Below, one piece after another: positions 24,649 through 33,789 of a stretch of 64,000 bases of DNA (position 1 is its first letter; each line of letters begins with the position of its first letter). The position numbers and the translations under genes are program-made. The notes beneath the pieces were generated by a model. It was not told the DNA's origin, did no database searches, and saw nothing but the letters and a program-made list of their open reading frames with translations. The stretch is from Nocardia niwae NBRC 108934 = DSM 45340 (lineage in GTDB: Bacteria > Actinomycetota > Actinomycetes > Mycobacteriales > Mycobacteriaceae), in contig NZ_BDCK01000024.1 in NCBI RefSeq assembly GCF_001613465.1, forward strand, positions 124,001-188,000, written 5' to 3'.

Positions 24649-27600
24649 ATGACCAGGACAGCCGCCACCGATTCCCGCGCCCTTCGCACCCGCCTGGCGA
24701 ATCTCTCCCTTCGCGACGAACACCGGTTGCGGCGCAGGCTCGACAAGGCGCGCGGCGGCGACCTGGCCGAGGTGGAGGCCGAGATCACGGCCGCCGAACT
24801 GCGGGTCGAGGCGCGGCGAGCGGCGGTGCCGCGGATCCGCTATCCGGAGCAACTGCCCGTCACCGCCCGCCGCGAGGACATCGCCGCGGCCATCGCCGAA
24901 CACCAGGTGGTCATCGTCGCGGGCGAGACCGGCTCCGGCAAGACCACCCAGATCCCCAAGATCTGCCTGGAACTCGGCCGTGGCGTCCGCGGCACCATCG
25001 GGCACACCCAGCCGCGCAGGCTCGCCGCCCGCACCGTGGCCGAGCGCATCGCCGAGGAACTGGGCACCGAACTCGGCGATGTCGTCGGCTACACGGTGCG
25101 GTTCACCGACCACGCCTCCGAGCACACCCTGATCAAGCTGATGACCGACGGCATCCTCCTCGCGGAGATCCAGCGCGACCGGCTGCTGCGCCGCTACGAC
25201 ACGATCATCATCGACGAGGCGCACGAACGCAGTCTCAACATCGATTTCCTGCTCGGTTATCTGAAGCAACTGCTGCCGCGCAGGCCCGACCTCAAGGTGA
25301 TCATCACCTCCGCGACCATCGATCCCGAGCTGTTCGCGCGGCATTTCGCGGACGAGCAAGGCACTCCCGCGCCGATCGTGGAAGTCTCCGGCCGATCGTA
25401 TCCGGTGGAGATCCGCTACCGTCCGCTCGCGCTGGAGTTGCCGGGCTCCGCCGAGGACGAAGACGACGAGGACGCCCGCATCGTCGACCGGGATCCGGTG
25501 GACGCCATCGGTGACGCGGTGACGGAGTTGTTCGCCGCGGGCGACGGCGACGTGCTGGTGTTCCTGTCCGGCGAACGCGAGATCCGCGACACCGCGGACG
25601 CGCTGCGGGATCTGAAGCTGCCGCGCACCGAGATTCTCCCGCTGTACGCCCGGCTGTCCGCCGCCGAACAGCACCGTGTGTTCGCCCCGCACGCCGGACG
25701 CCGAGTGGTGCTGGCGACGAACGTCGCGGAGACCTCGCTCACGGTGCCGGGTATCCGGTACGTCGTCGACCCGGGCACAGCGCGGATCTCGCGCTATTCC
25801 ATGCGGACCAAAGTGCAGCGGTTGCCGATCGAGCCGGTGTCGCAGGCCTCGGCGCGGCAACGATCAGGACGCTGCGGTCGCGTCGCCGACGGCATCTGCA
25901 TCCGGCTGTACTCGGAGGACGATTTCGAATCGCGGCCGACCTTCACCGATCCGGAGATCCTGCGCACCAACCTGGCCGCGGTCATCCTGCAGATGACCGC
26001 ACTCGGTCTCGGTGACATCGAGAACTTCCCGTTCGTGGAGGCGCCGGACCGCCGCGCCATCCGCGACGGCATCGCCCTGCTGGAGGAACTCGGCGCGCTC
26101 GCGCGCCGGGACGGCGGATCCCGGGACGGAGACGGCGCGACCGCCCTGTCGCTGACGCCGATCGGCCGCGACATGGCCCAGCTTCCGGTCGATCCACGGA
26201 TGGCGCGGATGCTGGTGGAGGCGCAGCACACGGGTTGCCTGGCCGACGTGCTGGTCATCGTCGCGGCGCTGTCGATCCAGGATGTCCGGGAGCGCCCCGC
26301 CGAGCAGCAGCAGGCGGCCGACGCCCGGCACGCGCGCTTCACGGTCGACGGCTCCGACTTCCTGGCCTACCTGCGCCTGTGGGATTACCTCGGCGGACAG
26401 CGTAAGTCGTTGTCGTCCAATCAATTCCGGCGCCTGTGCCGGGAGGAGTTCCTGCACTATCTGCGGATCCGGGAATGGCAGGACCTGCACGGGCAACTGC
26501 GCACGATCACCAAGGGCCTCGGCTGGTCGACGCGGTCAGCGGAGCCGACGGAGCCGACGGACTCGGCGGAGCCGGGCCGGGACGCAGCGGCCGCGCCGGA
26601 TGGCAAGTCCGGCAAGCGATCCCGCCGGGGTCGGTCCGCGCGCGGCGGCGAGGCGCGCGCCGGCGCCGATCGTGGCCGGCCCGCCACCGCGGCGTCCGTC
26701 GTGGACGACGGACTCCCCTGGGATACCGCGGGCATTCATCAAGCGCTGCTGGCCGGCATGCTGTCGCACATCGGCGTCCGCGAGGCGGAGACTCGCGAGT
26801 TCCTCGGCGCGCGCAACGCCAAGTTCATGATCTTCCCCGGTTCGTCGCTGGCGAAGAAGCCGCCCCGCTGGGTCATGGCCGCCGAACTGGTCGAGACCTC
26901 GCGGCTGTGGGGCCGGATGGCGGCGAAGATCGAGCCCGAATGGGCTGAGCGGCTCGCGGGCGACCTCGTCAAACGCACCTACTCCGAACCGCACTGGTCG
27001 GTCAAGCGGGGCGCGGCGCGCGCCTACGAGCGGGTGACGTTGTACGGGATCCCGCTGGTCACCGGCAGGCCCGTGGATTACGGCCGCATCGATCCCGAGC
27101 TGTCGCGCGAGTTGTTCATCCGGCATGCCCTGGTGCAGGGCGAATGGCAGACCCGGCACGAGTTCTTCCACCGCAACCGCGCATTGCTCGACGACGTCGC
27201 CGACCTGGAGCATCGCGCCCGCCGCCGCGACATCCTGGTCGACGACGAGGTGCTGTTCGAGTTCTACGACAAACGTCTGCCCGCCGACATCGTCTCGGTG
27301 CGTCACTTCGACAGCTGGTGGCGCTCCGCACGCCGGGAAGACCCCGGACTGCTCGACTTCACCACCTCCACTGTGGTCAACGAAGGATCGGCCGCACTCG
27401 ACCCCGCCGCCTTCCCCGATTCCTGGCGCCAGGGTGAACTCAGTTTCCCGCTCTCCTATCAGTTCGAGCCGGGCACCGAGGAGGACGGCGTCACCGTGCG
27501 GATCCCGGTGGAACAGCTCGCCCATGTCCGCGCCGTCGGCTTCGACTGGCTGGTGCCCGGCATGCGCGACGAACTGGCCGCCGCGTTGATCAGAACGTTG

Positions 27601-28770
27601 CCCAAGGCGTTGCGCCGCAGCGTCGTTCCCGCCCCGGACTTCGCGGCCGCCGCCCTGGCCGCGCTGACCCCGCGTGCGGAGCCGCTGCGCGCCGGGCTGG
27701 CACGCGAGCTGTCCAAGCTGGGTTCGGTTCCGATCGCACCCACCGACTTCGACGTCGCGGCACTGCCCGATCACCTGCGCATGACCTTCGCGGCCATCGG
27801 TGACGACGGCGCCACGCTCGCGCGGGGCAAGAGCCTTGCCGCGCTGAAAACGCAGCTGGCCGAGCAGGTTTCCGCCTCGGTCGCCCGGGCCACCGCAGGC
27901 GCGGAGCGACCGCCGGCCACCGTATGGACCTCTGAATCGCTCGGCACCCTCGCCCCCACAGTGCGACGCGAGGTGGCGGGACAGACCGTCACCGGATACC
28001 CCGCGCTCGTCGCCGAGGGCGACGGCGTGGCGGTCCGGGTGCTCAGCTCCCCCGCCCAGCAGGCCGCCGCCATGCGCCTGGGCACCAGAGCGCTGCTGCT
28101 GCACGCGCTGCCCGCTTCGGCCCGCAGCGCCACCGCGGGCCTGTCGCCGACCGATCGCCTTGCCCTGAGCCAGAATCCGTACGGCTCGCTGGAGGCGCTG
28201 CTCGAGGACTGCCGCGCTGCCGCCGCCGACGAACTGCTCACGGCCGCGGGCGGACCGGTGCACGATCCGGCGGAGTTCGACGCGCTCGTCGCCCGGATCC
28301 GTCCCGATTTCGCCGCCACCGTTGCGCGTTTCGTGCGCCTGGTCGTGCCGGTGCTCGCCGGCGCCCACCACGTCTCCGCGGCGCTGGAACGAACGAACGA
28401 ACGCGATATCGCCGAGGACGTCCGTCACCAGCTCGACAACCTGGTCTTCCGCGGCTTCGTATCCGAAACGGGCGCGGCCAGGCTGCGCGAACTACCGCGC
28501 TACCTGCAGGCGGCGTCGACACGACTGGAAGCGTTGCCCGGCTCGGCGGTCCGCGATCGCCAGGGCATGGCCGAACTCGACCGGGTCCTGGCCGCCTACG
28601 ACCGCCTGGTCGAGTCGTTGCCGGAGAACCGTAGACAGGCACCCGCGGTGACCGAGATCTGGTGGATGATCGAGGAATTGCGCGTCAGCCTGTTCGCGCA
28701 GAAGCTCGGTACTCCGTTCCCGGTGTCGGCCAAACGAATCGAGAAGGCGATCGCCGCGGTCCGGCGCTGA
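24649..28770 (+). CDS. hrpA: ATP-dependent RNA helicase HrpA
   Basis: A 1373-residue DEAH/RHA helicase, the usual length for HrpA. Order of parts: Walker A GETGSGKTTQ (about residue 90), DEAH in IIIDEAHERS, SAT, motif VI in QASARQRSGRCGR, then the HA2 and OB-fold regions, a Ser/Arg/Ala-rich low-complexity insert (about residues 625-685), and the long C-terminal HrpA domain (DUF3418). It probably acts in mRNA processing or ribosome rescue. The chosen ATG at 24649 follows a TAGGCT box by only about 10 nt, so the transcript may be leaderless. It converges with nrdR with one base between the stops. Confidence 0.93.
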   Translation: MTRTAATDSRALRTRLANLSLRDEHRLRRRLDKARGGDLAEVEAEITAAELRVEARRAAVPRIRYPEQLPVTARREDIAAAIAEHQVVIVAGETGSGKTTQIPKICLELGRGVRGTIGHTQPRRLAARTVAERIAEELGTELGDVVGYTVRFTDHASEHTLIKLMTDGILLAEIQRDRLLRRYDTIIIDEAHERSLNIDFLLGYLKQLLPRRPDLKVIITSATIDPELFARHFADEQGTPAPIVEVSGRSYPVEIRYRPLALELPGSAEDEDDEDARIVDRDPVDAIGDAVTELFAAGDGDVLVFLSGEREIRDTADALRDLKLPRTEILPLYARLSAAEQHRVFAPHAGRRVVLATNVAETSLTVPGIRYVVDPGTARISRYSMRTKVQRLPIEPVSQASARQRSGRCGRVADGICIRLYSEDDFESRPTFTDPEILRTNLAAVILQMTALGLGDIENFPFVEAPDRRAIRDGIALLEELGALARRDGGSRDGDGATALSLTPIGRDMAQLPVDPRMARMLVEAQHTGCLADVLVIVAALSIQDVRERPAEQQQAADARHARFTVDGSDFLAYLRLWDYLGGQRKSLSSNQFRRLCREEFLHYLRIREWQDLHGQLRTITKGLGWSTRSAEPTEPTDSAEPGRDAAAAPDGKSGKRSRRGRSARGGEARAGADRGRPATAASVVDDGLPWDTAGIHQALLAGMLSHIGVREAETREFLGARNAKFMIFPGSSLAKKPPRWVMAAELVETSRLWGRMAAKIEPEWAERLAGDLVKRTYSEPHWSVKRGAARAYERVTLYGIPLVTGRPVDYGRIDPELSRELFIRHALVQGEWQTRHEFFHRNRALLDDVADLEHRARRRDILVDDEVLFEFYDKRLPADIVSVRHFDSWWRSARREDPGLLDFTTSTVVNEGSAALDPAAFPDSWRQGELSFPLSYQFEPGTEEDGVTVRIPVEQLAHVRAVGFDWLVPGMRDELAAALIRTLPKALRRSVVPAPDFAAAALAALTPRAEPLRAGLARELSKLGSVPIAPTDFDVAALPDHLRMTFAAIGDDGATLARGKSLAALKTQLAEQVSASVARATAGAERPPATVWTSESLGTLAPTVRREVAGQTVTGYPALVAEGDGVAVRVLSSPAQQAAAMRLGTRALLLHALPASARSATAGLSPTDRLALSQNPYGSLEALLEDCRAAAADELLTAAGGPVHDPAEFDALVARIRPDFAATVARFVRLVVPVLAGAHHVSAALERTNERDIAEDVRHQLDNLVFRGFVSETGAARLRELPRYLQAASTRLEALPGSAVRDRQGMAELDRVLAAYDRLVESLPENRRQAPAVTEIWWMIEELRVSLFAQKLGTPFPVSAKRIEKAIAAVRR

Positions 28771-28771
28771 G

Positions 28772-29242
28772 TCAGTCGGCGGCCGACAGCGCTTCGGCGC
28801 GCGCCCGGCGCATCTCCTGGATCTCGCGTTCGAAGTCCTCGGCCGAGGTGAACGACCGGTAGACCGAGGCGAACCGCAGGTAGGCCACCTCGTCCAGGTC
28901 ACGCAACGGCCCCAGGATGGCGAGCCCCACCTCGTGGCTGGGCACCTCGGGCGATCCCTTCGCCCGCACCGCGTCCTCCACCTGCTGTGCGAGCAGGTTC
29001 AGCGCGTCGTCGTCGACTTCGCGGCCCTGGCAGGCCCGGCGCACACCCCGGATCACCTTTTCGCGGCTGAACGGCTCGGTGACGCCGCTGCGCTTGACCA
29101 CCGACAGGATGGCGGTCTCCACCGTGGTGAACCGCCGCCCGCACTGCGGGCAGGCGCGACGGCGGCGGATGGCCGCGCCTTCGTCGGCCTCGCGCGAGTC
29201 CACCACCCGGGAGTCGGGGTGTCGGCAGTACGGGCAATGCAT
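28772..29242 (-). CDS. nrdR: transcriptional repressor NrdR
   Basis: A 156-residue regulator with an N-terminal zinc ribbon (C3, C6, C31, C34) and an ATP-cone domain beginning at about residue 46 (VVKRSGVTEPFSREKVIRG). It senses ATP/dATP and represses ribonucleotide reductase genes. The position close to lexA is the same as in mycobacteria. I did not find a convincing pair of NrdR boxes in its own upstream region. Confidence 0.95.
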   Translation of the reverse strand: MHCPYCRHPDSRVVDSREADEGAAIRRRRACPQCGRRFTTVETAILSVVKRSGVTEPFSREKVIRGVRRACQGREVDDDALNLLAQQVEDAVRAKGSPEVPSHEVGLAILGPLRDLDEVAYLRFASVYRSFTSAEDFEREIQEMRRARAEALSAAD

Positions 29243-29447
29243 CCGAGAAATCCTTCGTCGATGCGCGTGCTCGCGTCCGGACCGGGCACCGATCGCGGCG
29301 ATCGGTCCGGCGAGCCCGTGTACAGAGGTCTATACCCCCGCACCAGGCATTCCTCGTGCGACACGCGGAATACCTGCATAACACTTCGAGGATACCCGTC
29401 CGGGTCTCCGGATTGCCGCACTCACCCGGCTACCGGACGCCGCTCGA

Positions 29448-30701
29448 TCATCCGGAGATCTGCCAGTGCGCGGTCAGGTCGGCGATCAGGTCCGGCAACC
29501 GGGCGGCGAGGCGGCCCCGGTCCAGTTTGCTCCAGAACGCCTCGCCGAGGACCGCGCCGGCCAGTGCCGGGTCGGTCTCCACATCGATGTGACGAGGCAC
29601 CAGGTCACCGGTGATGTAGTTCCATCGTGTGTCGCGATCGGCCCAGTTGAAGCCGGGCAACGGGACACGCAGAGTCACGGTGCGGCCCTCGATTTCGGCG
29701 CTGACCACCGTAGGAGCGAACACACCCGGCGCGCGGACGCCCGGGACTCCAGGCTTTCCCGCGACGGTGCTGACATAGGTGAGCACGCGGCCGATCGGCG
29801 CACGACCCGACGACGTCTCGTCCCATTGATCGGCGACGACGTGGTTCTGCTCCCGGTCGGTCATCCGGATCAGCGCGTCGATGTAGCCCGCCCGAGTGCC
29901 CGAGGCGATCGACTGCCAGGCGGTCCTGATGTCGTCGTCGAGTACGCCTGCCGCGTACATCTCGTCGATCCCGCGCATACCCAGCGCGGCATACGCTTCG
30001 TGCATCGGCACCAGATCCGTGAAAATGTGCTTCTGCATGATCATCAGGCGCGTCTGGTACCAGGCGACATCCGCGGCGCTCAGCCGGGAGCCCTCGGTGG
30101 CGAGCAGCCGGATGTCCTCCGGCAGCGCGCGCGCCAATTCCGGCGGGGTGGCCCGCAGCAGATCGGCGACCGCGTCGCCGAGTCGATGGATGCCAGGCAC
30201 GTCCAGGACGACGCCCACATCACCCATGTCGAAGAAGCCGGAGGCGAACGATCCTCCCGCGATACCGGCCAGCCCCGCCCAGTAGAACTCCGGATGCCGG
30301 GTGGCCAGCCGCAGATAATTGACGTACACCTGGTTGAAGATGCGTTCGTTCGCGTGCGGGCCGCGATCGGGATCCCAGGCGGCCAAGTCGATGTCGGCGT
30401 TGCGGGTGGCGACGACCAGCCAATACTGATGTAGCAGCGTCGCGTACCGGCGCGGCGCCACGCCGTCGGCACGCGCCTGCCGCAACGCCTCGGCGAGGTC
30501 CGATTCATCCAGCGGCAGAGCGGGATCGAGCCCGCCCGCCCCAGCGCCGTCTCCGTTGGCGGACGAGAGGTCGAGATACGACGCGTACGCGGGTTCGGCC
30601 CGAGCTGTGGACACTGCGCCCACAGCGAAGACGAGACAGAGGAACAGGGCAGCGGTGCGGAGGAAGACGCGAACCGAGCGGCCCGAGGTGCGGAATGTCA
30701 T
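29448..30701 (-). CDS. secreted protein of unknown family
   Basis: A 417-residue protein with a Sec-type signal peptide: basic start, hydrophobic LRTAALFLCLVFAVGAV, and a probable cut after ARA (about residue 35). The mature protein is rich in aromatic and acidic residues with no catalytic motif I recognise; stretches such as HEFYW-like HPEFYWAGLAGIAGGSF and MIMQKHIFTDLVPMHEAY suggest an all-helical fold. It may be an extracytoplasmic enzyme or lipid-binding protein, but nothing supports a specific role. A partial KstR-type palindrome lies 59 bp upstream of the ATG. Confidence 0.75.
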   Translation of the reverse strand: MTFRTSGRSVRVFLRTAALFLCLVFAVGAVSTARAEPAYASYLDLSSANGDGAGAGGLDPALPLDESDLAEALRQARADGVAPRRYATLLHQYWLVVATRNADIDLAAWDPDRGPHANERIFNQVYVNYLRLATRHPEFYWAGLAGIAGGSFASGFFDMGDVGVVLDVPGIHRLGDAVADLLRATPPELARALPEDIRLLATEGSRLSAADVAWYQTRLMIMQKHIFTDLVPMHEAYAALGMRGIDEMYAAGVLDDDIRTAWQSIASGTRAGYIDALIRMTDREQNHVVADQWDETSSGRAPIGRVLTYVSTVAGKPGVPGVRAPGVFAPTVVSAEIEGRTVTLRVPLPGFNWADRDTRWNYITGDLVPRHIDVETDPALAGAVLGEAFWSKLDRGRLAARLPDLIADLTAHWQISG

Positions 30702-30759
30702 GTGCTGAAAGTCCCGGCATTGGTCGGGCGGTGTTGCCCGGATCAGGTTTTCAGCACGG

Positions 30760-30775
30760 TAGCAACACGTTCTAG
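30760..30775. promoter_or_regulatory. partial KstR-like site
   Basis: On the minus strand this reads CTAGAACGTGTTGCTA. The left half and spacer match the KstR consensus (CTAGAAC..GTTCTA) of cholesterol-responsive TetR regulators, while the right half has an extra G. Weak evidence. Confidence 0.3.
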
Positions 30776-30825
30776 TTTGTGGATCAACAATTCCGGCCGC
30801 TCGGATTGACCGAATTCCCTTCCGC

Positions 30826-31293
30826 TCAGCGCGAATCGCCACTTCCGGGCACACCCGAGCCGTCGACCACCGCGGGCGCGGGCCGGACGGACTCGCCGCC
30901 CCACTCGCCCGCTCGCACATGAGCCAAGGCGATCAGCCCGGCCACGATCACGGCCGTGACCAGCGCGGTGACGGCGAGAACCGCCAAGCCGACCTGCGCC
31001 TGCTCGACGCGATGCATCGGATGCATGCCACGAGCGCGCCGATGCGCGAAAGCGCGGGACCCACGGTCGTACGCGACCATGCCGGCCGCAGGACGGGCGC
31101 CGGACGGACGGCGATCGGCCGCGGATCGATGCGCGGGCGTCAGTGCGCGTGAGCGCGCACCATCGCACACCAGCCGGCGCGCGGTCTCGTACCCGAGATC
31201 GTCCCGCGCCGGACCGGACTCGGTGGCGCGGTGCTCGGATGCGGCGCCCGACGCGCCGAGGGCCAGGGTGACATCGCTGATCGCAGTGCTCAT
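30826..31293 (-). CDS. SOS-controlled single-span membrane protein (ChiZ/DivS position)
   Basis: A 155-residue protein with a long polar, Ala/Arg-rich N-terminal part (about 1-100), one membrane helix (VGLAVLAVTALVTAVIVAGL) at about 99-118, and a short outside tail. The ATG has GGAGG 9-13 nt upstream. It is divergent from lexA with LexA boxes between them, exactly the position of Rv2719c (ChiZ) and C. glutamicum DivS, SOS-induced proteins that delay cell division. Unlike ChiZ, I see no LysM domain; the tail after the membrane helix is only about 35 residues. Role as division inhibitor is inferred from position. Confidence 0.72.
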   Translation of the reverse strand: MSTAISDVTLALGASGAASEHRATESGPARDDLGYETARRLVCDGARSRALTPAHRSAADRRPSGARPAAGMVAYDRGSRAFAHRRARGMHPMHRVEQAQVGLAVLAVTALVTAVIVAGLIALAHVRAGEWGGESVRPAPAVVDGSGVPGSGDSR

Positions 31294-31337
31294 CGGACAA
31301 ACCTCCGTGGTGGGTGCTCCGTCGCCGTTCGGGCTGT

Positions 31338-31353
31338 TCGAACATGTGTTCCG
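31338..31353. promoter_or_regulatory. LexA (SOS) box 1
   Basis: TCGAAC-ATGT-GTTC matches the actinobacterial SOS box (TCGAAC-N4-GTTCGA) except for one inserted base at the end. It is 45 bp upstream of the SOS membrane protein gene. Confidence 0.75.
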
Positions 31354-31375
31354 AGGGCATTCGCTCAAGTGTTCG

Positions 31376-31391
31376 AAGAACTGGTGTTCGA
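31376..31391. promoter_or_regulatory. LexA (SOS) box 2
   Basis: GAAC-TGGT-GTTCGA has both inner half-sites of the SOS box with correct spacing. It lies 38 bp from box 1, on the side of the membrane protein gene. Confidence 0.65.
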
Positions 31392-31439
31392 TTTCTACCA
31401 CGGTCCGGTGACAAAGTCAGCACGAACACCCGACATACG

Positions 31440-31455
31440 TCGAACAGATGTTTGA
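31440..31455. promoter_or_regulatory. LexA (SOS) box 3, lexA promoter
   Basis: TCGAACAGATGTTTGA matches the SOS box at 15 of 16 positions allowing for N4, with T for C in the right arm. It lies about 106 bp before the lexA start and should give autorepression. Confidence 0.85.
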
Positions 31456-31561
31456 TCCAGCGGCGTGACCGGACTAGATTCGAAGAACCGAAGATTCGAC
31501 GGGCCATCGAGACACATGCCGGGCACGGACCGGCCTGGCACAGCAGGAAAGGGCGGTTGCG

Positions 31562-32290
31562 GTGAGGCAGACGGGCGACACGGGTGACGAGACCGAAAGC
31601 GGCGCCGATGCGGCGGGTAGCGGGGCGGATCTCACCGTGCGTCAGCGCAAAGTACTCGAGGTGATCCGCACCTCGGTGAGCGAGCGCGGCTACCCGCCGA
31701 GCATCCGGGAGATCGGTGACGCCGTCGGCCTCACGTCCACCTCGTCGGTCGCCCATCAGCTGCGCGCCCTGGAGCGCAAGGGCTACCTGCGCCGCGATCC
31801 GAATCGGCCACGCGCCGTTGACGTCCGGGGCCTGGACGAGGTGGTGCGGTCGGTGACCAGCCTGCCGGTCGCCGCGGTGGACGACGGTGAGATCCCCGTC
31901 GACGTCGATCGTCCCGTCCCCACTTTCGTCCCGGTGCTCGGTCGCATCGCGGCCGGTGGGCCGATCCTGGCCGAGCAGGCGGTGGAGGACGTCTTCCCGC
32001 TGCCGCGCGAACTGGTCGGTGACGGTTCACTGTTCCTGCTGAAGGTCGTCGGTCAGTCCATGATCGACGCGGCGATCTGCGACGGCGACTGGGTGGTCGT
32101 GCGGCAGCAGAACGTCGCCGACAACGGCGACATCGTCGCGGCGATGATCGACGGCGAGGCCACGGTGAAGACCTTCAAGCGCACCGGCAAGGACGTCTGG
32201 CTGATGCCGCACAACCCGGTCTTCGAGCCGATCCCCGGAAACGACGCCCAGATCCTGGGCAAGGTCGTCACGGTCATCCGCAAGATCTGA
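31562..32290 (+). CDS. lexA: SOS repressor LexA
   Basis: A 242-residue repressor-protease. The N-terminal winged helix includes RGYPPSIREIGDAVGLTSTS. Self-cleavage is expected at A131-G132 in GRIAAGGPI, with catalytic S166 (VGQSMID) and K203 (ATVKTFK). It has a longer N-terminal extension (about 23 residues) than E. coli LexA, as in other actinobacteria. The GTG start is preceded by AGGAAAGGG. Three LexA boxes upstream show that it controls itself and the divergent membrane protein gene. Confidence 0.96.
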   Translation: MRQTGDTGDETESGADAAGSGADLTVRQRKVLEVIRTSVSERGYPPSIREIGDAVGLTSTSSVAHQLRALERKGYLRRDPNRPRAVDVRGLDEVVRSVTSLPVAAVDDGEIPVDVDRPVPTFVPVLGRIAAGGPILAEQAVEDVFPLPRELVGDGSLFLLKVVGQSMIDAAICDGDWVVVRQQNVADNGDIVAAMIDGEATVKTFKRTGKDVWLMPHNPVFEPIPGNDAQILGKVVTVIRKI

Positions 32291-32305
32291 CGGTCCACGA
32301 CGAGC

Positions 32306-32339
32306 GACCGCAGATCACGCGTCGACGCGCCCTGCGGTC
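32306..32339 (+). terminator. hairpin after lexA
   Basis: GACCGCAG and CTGCGGTC form an 8-bp stem 16 nt after the lexA stop, enclosing a second small palindrome (CGCGTCGACGCG). Confidence 0.55.
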
Positions 32340-32421
32340 TCCGCTGATCGGCGGTTCGGTTCACAGCTGATTGCCAGCCGATGCGCAGTCGGTTCACCGG
32401 GATGCTTGCGAAACTCCTGCG

Positions 32422-33711
32422 GTGACAGCGACCCCCGCCGAAGCCGCCGTGCCCGAAGCGAACTCGATTGCCGCCCGTCCCGGGTCCTCCGGGTTACCGC
32501 CCGCACGACCATGGGAGCGCGTGGGGCTGGCGGCACTGCTGCTCGGGACCGCCATCGCGTATCTCTGGCATATCACCGTCAACGGGATGGGCAACGACTT
32601 CTACGCCGCGGCCGCCTGGTCCGGCGCACAGAACTGGAAGGCGATGCTGTTCGGTTCCCTGGACCCGGGCAACTTCATCACGGTGGACAAGCCGCCGGTG
32701 TCGCAATGGGTGATGGGCCTGTCGGGACAGATCTTCGGATTCGGTAGCGCGAGCATGCTGGTGCCACAGGCGCTGATGGCCGTGGCGGCGGTGGCGTTGC
32801 TGTGCGCGATGGTCACCGAGGCGACCGTCAATCGCGCCGCGGGCCTGCTGGCCGGCGCAGTCTTGGCGGCGACGCCGGTGGTGGCGTTGATGTTCCGTTT
32901 CAACAATCCGGATGCCGTGATGGTGCTGCTGATGACCGCGGGCGCGTACTGCACGCTCCGGGCGGCGCGGCAGGCGAGCGCGCGATGGCTGCCGCCCCTG
33001 CGCTGGACGCTCGCGGTGACCTCGCTGGCGGTGGCGTTCGGACTGCTCGCCGCGGCGGTCCCGGCCGGGTCGCGGCGCGTGCGGACCGGAGCCGTCTCGG
33101 TGCTCGTCATCGTGGGCGCGCTCGCCGGCATCGGCGGCACGACCGCTTACGCCGCGGCGACTCTGCCGCAGGCACACACCGGCGGCAGTCCTACCGTGGG
33201 CCCCGCGCCCCCCGCCGGGCTCGATCCGGCGAACGACGCGCGCCGCGAGGTGACAGCGTTCGTCGACGAGGAGGTGCAACCGCAACTCGCCGCGCTGTTG
33301 CGTGACACCTCCACCACCTGGTCGGCCGCCGTGGACCGCTCGTCGGTCGCCGCGTCGCTCGAACTGGCCAGTCATACCCCGGTCATGGCCATCGGCGGAT
33401 TCACCTCGGACGACCCGGTACCGACCCTCGCCGACTTCCAGACCATGGTTCGCACCCACCAGGTGACCTACTATCTCGCGCAGGAAGTGCGGCTGCCCGA
33501 CACTTGGCGGGTGCGCGATGAGCCCGCCGGGACCGGCCGCACCGCCGCACCGGACAGCGGATGGTGGCGGCCGACCGGACACGCGGACATCGCCGAGTGG
33601 GTGTCGGCGCACTACACAGCGGTGCACATCGGCAACGTCGCGGTCTACGACCTCACCGCACCGGCCTGCGAAGACGCGGGAAGCCCATTGCCCGCGGCCT
33701 GCGCGAGATGA
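32422..33711 (+). CDS. ArnT/PMT-like membrane glycosyltransferase with missing centre
   Basis: The N-terminal about 180 residues match the start of actinobacterial family-39-type glycosyltransferases: GMGNDFYAAAAWSGAQNWKA, LDPGNFITVDKPPVSQWVMG, and the loop MFRFNNPDA. At about residue 180-185 (ARWLPPLRW) the sequence goes directly to the last membrane helices and the outside C-terminal domain. Full-length relatives have about 250-300 more residues here, with some eight membrane segments. The total of about 429 residues is thus far below the usual 650-750. The frame is kept, so this is either an in-frame deletion with a dead product or a reduced natural form. GTG 32422 was chosen; a TTG at 32371 is less likely. 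Confidence 0.75.
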   Translation: MTATPAEAAVPEANSIAARPGSSGLPPARPWERVGLAALLLGTAIAYLWHITVNGMGNDFYAAAAWSGAQNWKAMLFGSLDPGNFITVDKPPVSQWVMGLSGQIFGFGSASMLVPQALMAVAAVALLCAMVTEATVNRAAGLLAGAVLAATPVVALMFRFNNPDAVMVLLMTAGAYCTLRAARQASARWLPPLRWTLAVTSLAVAFGLLAAAVPAGSRRVRTGAVSVLVIVGALAGIGGTTAYAAATLPQAHTGGSPTVGPAPPAGLDPANDARREVTAFVDEEVQPQLAALLRDTSTTWSAAVDRSSVAASLELASHTPVMAIGGFTSDDPVPTLADFQTMVRTHQVTYYLAQEVRLPDTWRVRDEPAGTGRTAAPDSGWWRPTGHADIAEWVSAHYTAVHIGNVAVYDLTAPACEDAGSPLPAACAR

Positions 33712-33789
33712 TCGCGTAGTCCTACGGCCGTGGACGATCCGCCACCGAGACCCGGTGGCGGTGCGGGCTCGGAGCCGGAGGTGGTGGGT

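Noticed and set aside
26536..28428. 630-residue minus-strand frame
   Set aside because: Antisense to hrpA; His/Gly/Arg-rich shadow sequence.
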